64,000 nucleotides of DNA from Brassicibacter mesophilus (GTDB lineage Bacteria > Bacillota > Clostridia > Tissierellales > Proteiniboraceae), in NCBI RefSeq assembly GCF_050433385.1, contig NZ_JBNPXI010000003.1, positions 186,001 through 250,000 of the forward strand. The letters are read 5' to 3'. Each line of letters starts with the position of its first letter. The first letter of the stretch is position 1. Made by a program: the position numbers and the translations under genes. Below, piece by piece: positions 8,824 to 15,847 of the stretch. Under the pieces are notes generated by a model. It worked only from the letters and a program-made list of their open reading frames with translations. It did not search any database and was not told the origin of the DNA.

Positions 8824-9753
8824 ATGATTAATAAAAGAAAAAGAGGATTTTCATTATGTGCATTATTATTGATGCTAGTATTAATTCTTTCTGGTTGTGC
8901 AAAAGGTTTTATGACTGAAGACAAAGCTTTACAAGAACAAGCTACATCTACAGAAATGCAGAAAACATCTGATGTTGGATTTAGTAACCAGGCTCCAAGT
9001 GAAAACAATGCAGATAGAGGGCAAACTATTGAACAGACGTCACTTACTGAAAACAATAGGAAGATTATTAAATCAGCACGAATTGAGTTGGAAACACTTG
9101 AGTTTGATAAGACGACAAGTGCTATAGTAGAAAAGACAAAATCTATAGGGGGATACGTAGAAAGCTCTAACATTTCAGGAAGCAGAATAAGTGAAAAACA
9201 AAGCTTTCAAGACAGATATGCATCGTTTAATTTAAGGATTCCAGAGAAATATTTTGAACAATTCATGCTTGACTTCAATAATATTGGAAATGTAATAAAC
9301 AGCGAAAATAGCGGAACAGATATAACAGGTGAATATTTTGATTCTGAAGCGAGATTAAAATCTTTACAAATTCAAGAAGAAAGACTCATAGAAATTCTTA
9401 AAAAAGCTGAGAGTGTGAAAGATATTATTGAGCTTGAAAGAGAATTGTCAGATGTAAGATATCAAATAGAAAATTTTACAGGGACATTAAGGAAATGGGA
9501 TAATATGGTTAATTTTGCAACTATACAGGTTTCTGTTTATGAAGTTCAAGAAATAAAAGAGCCAAAGCCAATTTCTCTTATAGATAGAGTAGGAGATGGA
9601 TTTAGTAGCTCAATAAAAGTATTGATAAAGCTTGTAAAAGACTTAACTGTATTAATAGCGATATTATTACCGTTTGTTATTATAGCTTTGATAATATTTT
9701 TAATTGTAAAATATATTCTAAAGAAAATGAAGAAAAATGATAAAGAAATATAA
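8824..9753 (+). CDS. DUF4349 lipoprotein with C-terminal membrane anchor
   Basis: A 309-residue protein. The signal sequence ends in a lipobox (ILSGC, Cys about residue 24). It is followed by a polar Ser/Thr/Gln-rich linker, then the DUF4349 domain (about 75-245), with the pattern KSARIELETLEFDKT..., GGYVESS, and a coiled-coil stretch (RLKSLQIQEERLIEILKKAESVKDIIELERELSDVRYQIE). A membrane helix lies near 270-298, then a Lys-rich tail. Lipid anchor plus a C-terminal helix would tether both ends to the membrane. RBS: GGGGAGGG. The molecular function of DUF4349 is not known. Confidence 0.88.
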   Translation: MINKRKRGFSLCALLLMLVLILSGCAKGFMTEDKALQEQATSTEMQKTSDVGFSNQAPSENNADRGQTIEQTSLTENNRKIIKSARIELETLEFDKTTSAIVEKTKSIGGYVESSNISGSRISEKQSFQDRYASFNLRIPEKYFEQFMLDFNNIGNVINSENSGTDITGEYFDSEARLKSLQIQEERLIEILKKAESVKDIIELERELSDVRYQIENFTGTLRKWDNMVNFATIQVSVYEVQEIKEPKPISLIDRVGDGFSSSIKVLIKLVKDLTVLIAILLPFVIIALIIFLIVKYILKKMKKNDKEI

Positions 9754-9833
9754 TTAAAATATTTACCTAAATAAGCTATAATGAATATTATAGGTTGCTT
9801 TAAAAAACCTACAATAGAACACGAGGTGAATTT

Positions 9834-10676
9834 ATGAATAACGAAGCAATACTTAACTATTATATTTTAAATGGTAGCTTATGCTCGGTAAATAATGATG
9901 AAGGATTTATTAACGCATCCAGTCCATTAATTTATGAGGTAATAAGAGTTGTTGATGGAATTGCTTTATTTATGGAAGACCATTTATTTAGAATGAGAAA
10001 GTCAGCTGAAATAATTGGTTATACCATAGATAAAAAAGATAGTGAAATAGAAAAGGAGATTTATCAGTTAATAGCTGTAAATGAAACAAATAATATGAAT
10101 ATAAAGCTACTATGCTATAATTTAGATAAGGAAACGCAGACTTTCATGGCTTACTTCATTAAAAGTAATTATCCTGAAAAAGTAGTTTATCAAAAAGGTA
10201 TTCATACTATTCTCTTTAACTCTGAAAGAAAAAATCCTAATGCAAAGGTAATCAATACAGATTTTAGGCAAAGGGTTAATGATGAAATAAAAAAGCAAGA
10301 TGCTTACGAAGCTCTACTGGTAAATGAACAAGGGAATATAACAGAAGGCAGTAGATCAAACATGTTTTTTGTAAAGGAAGCTAGTGTCTATACAGCTCCA
10401 TCAGGAGAAGTACTCCTTGGAATTACCAGAAATGAAATAATGAAGGTATGTAAAGCAGAAGGAATAGACATAGTTGAAAAAAACATCAAAGTAGATGAAC
10501 TGGAAGAATTTGATGGAGCTTTTATGACTGGTACTTCAGTAAATGTACTTCCCATAAAGACAATCGATGATATTGAATATGACTCTATGAATAATCGAAT
10601 AATTAATACTATTAGTAAAGAATATTTATACAATATTAGACAGTATATAGAAAATAGAAAAAACTGTGCCAAATAG
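9834..10676 (+). CDS. Class IV PLP-dependent aminotransferase or aminodeoxychorismate lyase-like enzyme
   Basis: A 280-residue fold-type IV PLP protein, the family of branched-chain aminotransferase, D-amino acid aminotransferase and PabC. The PLP Lys is probably in NAKVINTDFRQ (about residue 140). The characteristic NEQGNITEGSRSNMFFV segment follows, then PSGEVLLGITRNEIM and TGTSVNVLPIKTID. RBS: CGAGGTG. It is monocistronic with a terminator overlapping its end. In a peptide fermenter an amino acid transaminase role is plausible. The sequence alone does not separate the three activities. Confidence 0.87.
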   Translation: MNNEAILNYYILNGSLCSVNNDEGFINASSPLIYEVIRVVDGIALFMEDHLFRMRKSAEIIGYTIDKKDSEIEKEIYQLIAVNETNNMNIKLLCYNLDKETQTFMAYFIKSNYPEKVVYQKGIHTILFNSERKNPNAKVINTDFRQRVNDEIKKQDAYEALLVNEQGNITEGSRSNMFFVKEASVYTAPSGEVLLGITRNEIMKVCKAEGIDIVEKNIKVDELEEFDGAFMTGTSVNVLPIKTIDDIEYDSMNNRIINTISKEYLYNIRQYIENRKNCAK

Positions 10677-10689
10677 GTACAGTTTTTTC
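10659..10689 (+). terminator. Terminator after the class IV aminotransferase
   Basis: The stem AAAAACTGTGCC / GGTACAGTTTTT (one G-T pair) ends in a T-run. The left arm lies inside the end of the coding sequence. Confidence 0.85.
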
Positions 10690-10769
10690 TTGACCATCCA
10701 TTATTTATACAGCCAAATAGCTATGTTAACAAAATTTTAAAATTATTATCATTTAATCTAAGTTACACA

Positions 10770-10924
10770 GGTTGCTTATAGAATAAGAGACTCAACTTTG
10801 AGTGGACGATACTATTAATAATTTAGCATATTACAGATATTCCTATCGGGGCAGGCGCATATATTCACTTACTAATGTAATAGAAGATTAAAAGGCATCT
10901 AGTAGATGTCTTTTAATTGTTTTT
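10770..10924 (+). ncRNA. Candidate structured RNA ending in a terminator
   Basis: A 367-base gene-free stretch precedes the symporter. Part of it can fold: complementary short segments ATTACA (10830-10835) and TGTAAT (10876-10881), a GGGGCAGGCGC patch that is GC-rich against its surroundings, and a closing hairpin TTAAAAGGCATCT / AGATGTCTTTTAA (10888-10916) before a T-rich run. The next gene has its own promoter further downstream, so this could be an independent small RNA or an attenuated leader. No known family is recognised. Confidence 0.3.
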
Positions 10925-10977
10925 GGATAATAAAGCATTAGGCATATGGCAAATATTACAAAAGGGAAAAGAAAATA

Positions 10978-11007
10978 TTGCATTTTTGTAACAATATGAT
11001 ATATAAT
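10978..11007 (+). promoter_or_regulatory. Probable sigma-A promoter of the symporter gene
   Basis: TTGCAT (10978-10983) and TATAAT (11002-11007) are separated by 18 bases, about 50 bases before the start codon. Confidence 0.55.
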
Positions 11008-11056
11008 ATAACAATACCAATGTCGAAAAAACGTGAAATTACAAAGGAGGAATGGC

Positions 11057-12316
11057 ATGAAAGGAAGAAAAATTGGATTAACAGCTAAAATTCTTATTGG
11101 TCTTATTTTAGGTTTCATAACAGGTTTGATACTAAACAAGTTGGGACCTTCTTATACTAGAGATACTATATTAGTAAATGGTTTGTTTGAGCTATTAGGT
11201 CAGATATTTTTAAGAGGAATTAAAATGATGGTTGTTCCCTTAGTTTTCGTTTCTTTAGTTAATGGAGCAGCTTCTATGTCTGATATTAAAAAGTTAGGAC
11301 GAGTTGGATTTAGAACAATGCTATTTTATATTGCAACAACGGCGATAGCTATTACTATAGCTATAATAATAGCTTCTCTTATTGATCCAGGCGTTGGACT
11401 TGATATGTCTGATTTAATTAAGACTCAGCCGACCATTGGAGAAACTAAGCCACTTATACAGGTAATATATGAGATGGTTCCTACCAATCCAGCAGAATCA
11501 ATGGTACAAGGTTCAATGCTTCAAATAATAGTATTTTCTCTTTTAGTAGGAATTGCGCTTTCTATTCTAGGTGATAAAACGAAAATTATTACTGACTTTT
11601 TTAATCAATTAAATGATTTAGTTATGAAGATAGTTGAGTTAATAATGCTTTCTGCACCATATGGTGTATTCGCACTAATAGCTAAGACATTTTCTACTTT
11701 AGGGTTTGATGCTATGGGCTCATTATTAAAATATATGATATGTGTTCTTTTAGCTTTGTTAATACATGTTTCTTTTACTTATTCAGGATTGCTTATGATA
11801 TTTGCAAAGCTAAATCCAATAAGGTTCTTTAAAAAGTTTGCACCTGCAATGGGAGTTGCCTTTTCAACTTCTAGCTCTAATGCAACTATTCCTGTGACTT
11901 TAGAGGTAATTGAAGAAAAAATTGGTGCTTCAAAAAATATAGCTTCTTTTACTATACCATTAGGTGCAACAATAAATATGGACGGTACTTCAATAATGCA
12001 AGGAGTAGCCACTGTTTTTGTAGCTCAGCTATATGGGGTTCCGTTATCAATTCAAGCAATACTGACAGTGATTTTAACTGCTACAATAGCTTCAATCGGT
12101 ACAGCTGGTGTTCCAGGAGTTGGACTTATAATGCTGTCCATGGTATTTCAAGCTATTGGACTACCAATTGAAGGAATAGCACTAATAATAGGAATAGATA
12201 GAATACTAGACATGACAAGAACTGCTGTAAATATAACTGGAGATGCAATATGTACCGCCATAGTTTCAAAGGCAGAAGGCGAATTTGATGAAGAAATATT
12301 TAATTCTAATGATTAA
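11057..12316 (+). CDS. Dicarboxylate/amino acid:cation symporter (GltP/DctA family)
   Basis: A 419-residue polytopic membrane protein of the DAACS family, which takes up glutamate, aspartate, other amino acids or C4-dicarboxylates with Na+ or H+. Family hallmarks are visible: the serine-rich reentrant loop AFSTSSSNATIPVTLE, the NMDGT motif (ATINMDGTSIMQG), and the second reentrant loop ATIASIGTAGVPGVG. The start at 11057 is set by AAAGGAGG six bases upstream; an earlier in-frame start at 11033 would lack a site. It has its own promoter and terminator. The exact substrate cannot be deduced. Confidence 0.93.
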   Translation: MKGRKIGLTAKILIGLILGFITGLILNKLGPSYTRDTILVNGLFELLGQIFLRGIKMMVVPLVFVSLVNGAASMSDIKKLGRVGFRTMLFYIATTAIAITIAIIIASLIDPGVGLDMSDLIKTQPTIGETKPLIQVIYEMVPTNPAESMVQGSMLQIIVFSLLVGIALSILGDKTKIITDFFNQLNDLVMKIVELIMLSAPYGVFALIAKTFSTLGFDAMGSLLKYMICVLLALLIHVSFTYSGLLMIFAKLNPIRFFKKFAPAMGVAFSTSSSNATIPVTLEVIEEKIGASKNIASFTIPLGATINMDGTSIMQGVATVFVAQLYGVPLSIQAILTVILTATIASIGTAGVPGVGLIMLSMVFQAIGLPIEGIALIIGIDRILDMTRTAVNITGDAICTAIVSKAEGEFDEEIFNSND

Positions 12317-12328
12317 ATAGTAATAAAA

Positions 12329-12371
12329 AAATACATCTAGAAAATTTAAATTTTCTGGGTGTATTTTTTAT
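12329..12371 (+). terminator. Terminator after the symporter
   Basis: A long A-rich stem (AAATACATCTAGAAAA with TTTTCTGGGTGTATTT, two G-T pairs) is followed by a T-run. Confidence 0.85.
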
Positions 12372-12404
12372 AGAAAAAAATTTCACAAAATTTTAAAAAA
12401 TGTA

Positions 12405-12433
12405 TTGCAGTTTAAAAAATATGGTGATATAAT
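12405..12433 (+). promoter_or_regulatory. Sigma-A promoter of the small-peptide block
   Basis: TTGCAG (12405-12410), a 17-base spacer, and a consensus TATAAT (12428-12433). It lies 55 bases before the leader-like ORF at 12488 and is the only clear promoter ahead of the four small peptide genes. Confidence 0.7.
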
Positions 12434-12487
12434 TAAAATGCAGTAAAAGTGGCAAACAATGTTATAAAAAAAGGAGGCCGTGAAGTG

Positions 12488-12580
12488 ATGATTACTATGT
12501 TAGGTATTACCAATTTAAACAAAATTGAATATACAGCAAAAAATAACGGCCTGCGAATAGGTGTAAAGGTTAATCTATAA
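12488..12580 (+). CDS. Leader-like 30-residue ORF
   Basis: ATG at 12488 follows AAAGGAGG (12470-12477) and runs 30 codons to TAA (product begins MITMLGITNLNKIEY). A GTG three bases earlier is also possible. It does not share the motif of the four peptides downstream. The ribosome-site region AGGCCGT (12475-12481) is a perfect inverted repeat of ACGGCCT (12546-12552) within the ORF. The ORF also contains CTGCGA (12551-12556), the same six bases as the right arm of the first hairpin downstream. Both facts fit a translated attenuator leader; a functional peptide is not excluded. Confidence 0.5.
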   Translation: MITMLGITNLNKIEYTAKNNGLRIGVKVNL

Positions 12581-12613
12581 TTGTTTTAATTTTTATTATA
12601 ATTATGATTTTAC

Positions 12614-12642
12614 AGTCGTAGGTACATAGTCTGCGATTTTTT
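12614..12642 (+). terminator. Tandem hairpin 1 of 3
   Basis: Eight-base stem (12614-12621 with 12631-12638, two G-T pairs), nine-base loop, then a T-run. The core TCGTAG / CTGCGA recurs in hairpins 2 and 3. Confidence 0.6.
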
Positions 12643-12685
12643 GATTTATATTTTAATGCACTTTTTGTGTCTTTTGGAATAATAT

Positions 12686-12715
12686 AGTCGTGGGCTTAAT
12701 GCTTACGACTTTTTT
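12686..12715 (+). terminator. Tandem hairpin 2 of 3
   Basis: Stem AGTCGTGGGC / GCTTACGACT (two G-T pairs) with a five-base loop and a T-run. It lies about 70 bases after hairpin 1. Confidence 0.65.
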
Positions 12716-12745
12716 ATATGTTTTCTTGTATACAATAAAGTAATA

Positions 12746-12777
12746 AAAAGTCGTAGAGTAGCTATCTGCGGCTTTTT
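12746..12777 (+). terminator. Tandem hairpin 3 of 3
   Basis: Stem AAAAGTCGTAGA / TCTGCGGCTTTT (two G-T pairs) with a seven-base loop, followed by TATTA. It lies about 60 bases after hairpin 2 and 59 bases before the first motif-bearing peptide gene. Confidence 0.65.
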
Positions 12778-12835
12778 ATTATGCCTTTGATTCAAGAAAA
12801 TGTAACTAATGTAAAAAAATAAAGGAGGTGATATA

Positions 12836-12928
12836 ATGACTGATTTATTGATGAAATTTCTATTTTTTTCTAATTCAAAGAGAGACTTTGGTTTTGAAGA
12901 GTACAGCAAACTAGAATTAAGAAGATAG
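12836..12928 (+). CDS. Small peptide 1 of the KLExR array (30 residues)
   Basis: ATG at 12836 lies 8 bases after AAAGGAGG, a near-ideal ribosome site. The product has a hydrophobic start (MTDLLMKFLFFS) and a charged C-terminal half with the shared motif: KRDFGFEEYSKLELRR. This is the first of four consecutive ORFs (periods 122, 126 and 126 bases) carrying D-x-G-x3-[YF]-x-K-L-E-[LFC]-R. Conserved residues are encoded by different synonymous codons among the copies, which argues for selection on the peptide. No Cys pair and no known precursor family is recognised. Function unknown. Confidence 0.7.
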   Translation: MTDLLMKFLFFSNSKRDFGFEEYSKLELRR

Positions 12929-12957
12929 GTAACATTATACTTTAGGAGGTGATAAAT

Positions 12958-13053
12958 ATGTTGTATTTAGTTGATCAGTTGGTAAAACAATCATCAAACA
13001 AAAAAGATCATGGATATGAATTATTTGCAAAGTTAGAATTAAGATTATTCTAA
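12958..13053 (+). CDS. Small peptide 2 of the KLExR array (31 residues)
   Basis: ATG at 12958 lies 6-7 bases after TTAGGAGGTGAT. The product starts MLYLVDQLVKQ and ends with KKDHGYELFAKLELRLF. It aligns with peptide 1 over the C-terminal half (D, G, aromatic, KLELR). There are 29 bases between the genes, so they are almost certainly co-transcribed. Function unknown. Confidence 0.7.
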   Translation: MLYLVDQLVKQSSNKKDHGYELFAKLELRLF

Positions 13054-13083
13054 GGAGTTTGTACTACAAGGTAGGTGATAGAT

Positions 13084-13176
13084 ATGCTAGGGTTATTAGA
13101 ACTAATCGTTTCAGGATTTGGACTTAAAAAAGACATTGGTTTAGACGAATACTTGAAGCTAGAATTTAGAAAGTAA
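13084..13176 (+). CDS. Small peptide 3 of the KLExR array (30 residues)
   Basis: ATG at 13084 lies after GTAGGTGAT, a weaker site than in the neighbours. The product starts MLGLLELIVSGFG, the most hydrophobic N-terminus of the four, and ends KKDIGLDEYLKLEFRK. It has the same D-x-G...Y-x-K-L-E-x-R spacing as the other copies. Function unknown. Confidence 0.7.
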   Translation: MLGLLELIVSGFGLKKDIGLDEYLKLEFRK

Positions 13177-13209
13177 TAAAATTAATTAAATAATAAAGGA
13201 GAAATGATT

Positions 13210-13305
13210 ATGTTATATAACTTAATTTTTACAAAGGGATTTGAAATGAAACAAGATAGAGGATTATTTGAATACCATAAACTTGAATGTAGAAACAAAA
13301 CTTAG
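13210..13305 (+). CDS. Small peptide 4 of the KLExR array (31 residues)
   Basis: ATG at 13210 follows AAAGGAG by 7-8 bases. The product starts MLYNLIFTKGFEM and ends KQDRGLFEYHKLECRNKT, the only copy with a Cys. Its 3' end forms a hairpin with the following bases (13290-13316). This is the last copy; the next gene is the M29 aminopeptidase 102 bases downstream. Function unknown. Confidence 0.68.
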   Translation: MLYNLIFTKGFEMKQDRGLFEYHKLECRNKT

Positions 13306-13316
13306 CTTTGTTTCTA
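13290..13316 (+). terminator. Hairpin at the end of the peptide array
   Basis: AGAAACAAA / TTTGTTTCT pair around the stop codon of peptide 4. No long T-run follows, so termination may be partial, or the hairpin may protect the 3' end of a processed RNA. Confidence 0.45.
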
Positions 13317-13340
13317 GAAGATAAAGTTTGTATTAAAATG

Positions 13341-13369
13341 GCAGATACTATTGAAAAAATAGTATCTGC
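13341..13369. promoter_or_regulatory. Perfect 12-bp hairpin or operator before the M29 aminopeptidase
   Basis: GCAGATACTATT (13341-13352) and AATAGTATCTGC (13358-13369) are exact inverted repeats with a five-base GAAAA loop. No T-run follows, so an operator or an RNA stability or processing element is as likely as a terminator. It lies 39 bases before the aminopeptidase start. Confidence 0.5.
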
Positions 13370-13407
13370 TATAATACCAATTTATAAATAAAGGGGGATT
13401 TTAACAA

Positions 13408-14517
13408 ATGGCAGATCAAAGAATCCAAAAATTTGCAAAGCTACTAGTAAACTATTCATTGGGTATTAAGAAAGGTGACAAATTATTAATTAATGGTTAT
13501 GATGTCTCATATCCGCTGATCAAAGAAGTTTATAGAGAGGCAATAAAGAATGGTGCCCATGTAAATACTGAAATAAGTCTTCCAGGCATAAGAGAAATAT
13601 TCTATAAAGAAGCAAGTGATGAACAACTTGAATTTATTAGTGAGTATGATAAGTTCGTTTCAGAGTATTATGATGCAGAACTATCAGTATGGGGTGGATA
13701 TAATGAAAGAGCGTTTTCTAATATAGATTCTAAAAGAATTCAAAAAAGAAGTGCCGCAACAGGTGGGCTTTTTAATAAAATGCTAGATAGAATAGCAAAT
13801 AAGGATTTAAGATGGTGTGGAACACAGTTTCCTACACATGCGAGTGCTCAAGAAGCAAGCATGAGCTTGGAAGAATATGAGGATTTTGTTTACGGAGCTA
13901 TGCTTCTAGACAGGGATAATCCAGTATTAGAATGGAAAAAAATATCAGAAGAGCAGGAAAAGCTTTGTAAATATCTAAATACTAAAAATATATTACATAT
14001 AAAAACAAAGGACACAGATTTGAAAATGAGTATAGAAGGAAGAAAATGGATTAACTGTGATGGGAAAGAAAATTTCCCTGATGGCGAAGTTTTCACAACA
14101 CCTATAGAAAATACAGTAGAAGGATATATTAGATTCACTTTTCCTGGAATAGAAATGGGAAAAGAAATTGAAGACATTAGACTTGAATTCAGTAAAGGTA
14201 AAGTCATTAAGGCAAGTGCTTCAAAGGGTGAGGACTTACTTCTAGCTTTATTAGATACTGATGAAGGTTCTAGATACTTAGGAGAAATAGCTATTGGAAC
14301 AAATTACGGAATTCAAAAATTTACTAAGAATATGCTTTTTGATGAGAAAATAGGTGGAACTATCCATGCTGCAATAGGAGCTGCACCTAAGGAAACTGGT
14401 GGCAAGAATGAGTCAGGAATACATTGGGATATGATATGTGACATGAAAAATGGTGGCGAAATATATGTAGATGGAGAGCTATTCTATAAGGATGGCAAGG
14501 TTATTATAGAACTGTAG
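13408..14517 (+). CDS. M29 family aminopeptidase (AmpS/PepS type)
   Basis: A 369-residue cytoplasmic metallo-aminopeptidase of the thermophilic M29 family, which removes N-terminal residues from peptides. Expected metal and catalytic positions are visible: Glu in FPDGEVFTTP, Glu in GSRYLGEIAIGTN, His320 (TIHAAIG), and His and Asp in HWDMICD. The position seven residues after His320, usually a catalytic Tyr (consensus ...YPETGG), is Pro here (GAAPKETGG), which may change activity. RBS: AAAGGGGG. It follows the small-peptide array in the same direction and precedes an MFS gene by 30 bases. Confidence 0.9.
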   Translation: MADQRIQKFAKLLVNYSLGIKKGDKLLINGYDVSYPLIKEVYREAIKNGAHVNTEISLPGIREIFYKEASDEQLEFISEYDKFVSEYYDAELSVWGGYNERAFSNIDSKRIQKRSAATGGLFNKMLDRIANKDLRWCGTQFPTHASAQEASMSLEEYEDFVYGAMLLDRDNPVLEWKKISEEQEKLCKYLNTKNILHIKTKDTDLKMSIEGRKWINCDGKENFPDGEVFTTPIENTVEGYIRFTFPGIEMGKEIEDIRLEFSKGKVIKASASKGEDLLLALLDTDEGSRYLGEIAIGTNYGIQKFTKNMLFDEKIGGTIHAAIGAAPKETGGKNESGIHWDMICDMKNGGEIYVDGELFYKDGKVIIEL

Positions 14518-14547
14518 AACTGCGAATATTGTGTTAAGGAGATTATC

Positions 14548-15810
14548 ATGAATTTTAAGGTATTGAAAAATAGGGATTTTTTACTATTTGTTTTTGGACA
14601 GTCGACTTCTCTTCTAGGCACTGGTTTTTTAAATGTGGCTTTAGCACTGTATGTACTTCAGATTACTGGATCAGCAGGAAAATTTTCTTCTGTTTTAGCG
14701 TTAGCGATGATACCAAAGATAATATTAGGACCAGTAGCGGGAACTATTGTAGATAAGGTTGATAGAAAGAAAATGATAATACTGTTAGATTTCATTAGAG
14801 GTGCTTTTGCTATTGTGTTATTTGCATACTCATTTATAGCTTCAATTAACATATTGGTTACTTATACATTAGTAATTTTCTATTCACTATGTGAAGTATT
14901 TTTTGGACCTGCATTCGTAACAATACTTCCTGCCATAGTTGATAAGGATGATTTAGTAGATGCCAATTCAATACAAAGAACAATAGAAGAGATTACATTT
15001 GCATCTACACCTTTTTTTGGAGCACTAATATTTGGTAAATATGGTGTAGGGATAATTTTACTTGTAGATGGAATAACATATTTGGTATCTGCATTTTCAG
15101 AGTGCTTTATGAGCATTCCGCCTCGTGAGCAAACAAAAGAATATTCTTCTTTTATTAATGATATTCTTGATGGATTTAAGGTGTTATTAATAGATATACG
15201 GATAACGTCTTTAATCAGTAATGGTATACTTACACACTTATTTCTATTTCCATTTGCATTAGTAGGATTCCCATATATGATTGTTACATTATTAGGAGGA
15301 ACAGAAGTAGACTATGGAATAGTAGAAAGTATTGCGACTATTGGGTCAATTTTGGCAATATTTGCAGTGAGTCTTGCTAAGAAACGATGCAATGTAGCTC
15401 AATGCATAGGAATAGGAATAATCGGAATGCTAGTTTTTGTTATATCTATGCTACCTTTATCAAATAGTGGAATATTAAACTTGCTCCATAGTAACTCACC
15501 TATGATAGTTTTACTTTTTAGTACAATGATTTTTATATTTTATATGTCTTTTGGTTTTTATGGAGTATTTTATGTTACTTTTTATCAAACCACAATACCA
15601 GAGAATAAGCTTGGAAGATATGTTGCAGTTCAAGCATTGTTCTTCTCTTTAGCTCGTTTGGTTGGTTTTAAGATTTTTGGATATATGTTTGATAACTTTA
15701 ATTTGATTATTCCAATAACAACACTAGGGATTGGTATGCTATTAAAAATTATAGTTCATATACCGTTTATCAAGGAAACAAAACGTTTAGAGATATTGGG
15801 AAGCAATTAA
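14548..15810 (+). CDS. MFS transporter
   Basis: A 420-residue polytopic membrane protein of the major facilitator superfamily. About 12 hydrophobic segments are seen, with the loop 2-3 motif GTIVDKVDRKKMIILLD (G-x3-D-x-x-D-R-K type) that marks the family. The layout resembles the MFS_3/enterobactin-exporter group, often annotated as macrolide or multidrug efflux. RBS AAGGAG is 7-8 bases before the ATG. It lies 30 bases after the M29 gene and 37 bases before the acetyltransferase fusion, so it belongs to the same run of genes. Substrate unknown; export of a peptide or amino acid derivative is only a guess from context. Confidence 0.88.
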   Translation: MNFKVLKNRDFLLFVFGQSTSLLGTGFLNVALALYVLQITGSAGKFSSVLALAMIPKIILGPVAGTIVDKVDRKKMIILLDFIRGAFAIVLFAYSFIASINILVTYTLVIFYSLCEVFFGPAFVTILPAIVDKDDLVDANSIQRTIEEITFASTPFFGALIFGKYGVGIILLVDGITYLVSAFSECFMSIPPREQTKEYSSFINDILDGFKVLLIDIRITSLISNGILTHLFLFPFALVGFPYMIVTLLGGTEVDYGIVESIATIGSILAIFAVSLAKKRCNVAQCIGIGIIGMLVFVISMLPLSNSGILNLLHSNSPMIVLLFSTMIFIFYMSFGFYGVFYVTFYQTTIPENKLGRYVAVQALFFSLARLVGFKIFGYMFDNFNLIIPITTLGIGMLLKIIVHIPFIKETKRLEILGSN

Positions 15811-15847
15811 GTTTTTTCATTTATGTGTCATATTGGGGGGATTAAAA

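Noticed and set aside
12836..13305. Type I toxin or AgrD-type precursor explanation for the small peptides
   Set aside because: The peptides are only partly hydrophobic, have a charged conserved C-terminal half, lack the Cys and acidic tail of AgrD, and no AgrB or antisense RNA signature is adjacent.
12600..13305. CRISPR array
   Set aside because: The repeating units are translated ORFs and hairpins with diverged DNA; there are no identical direct repeats with unique spacers and no cas genes.
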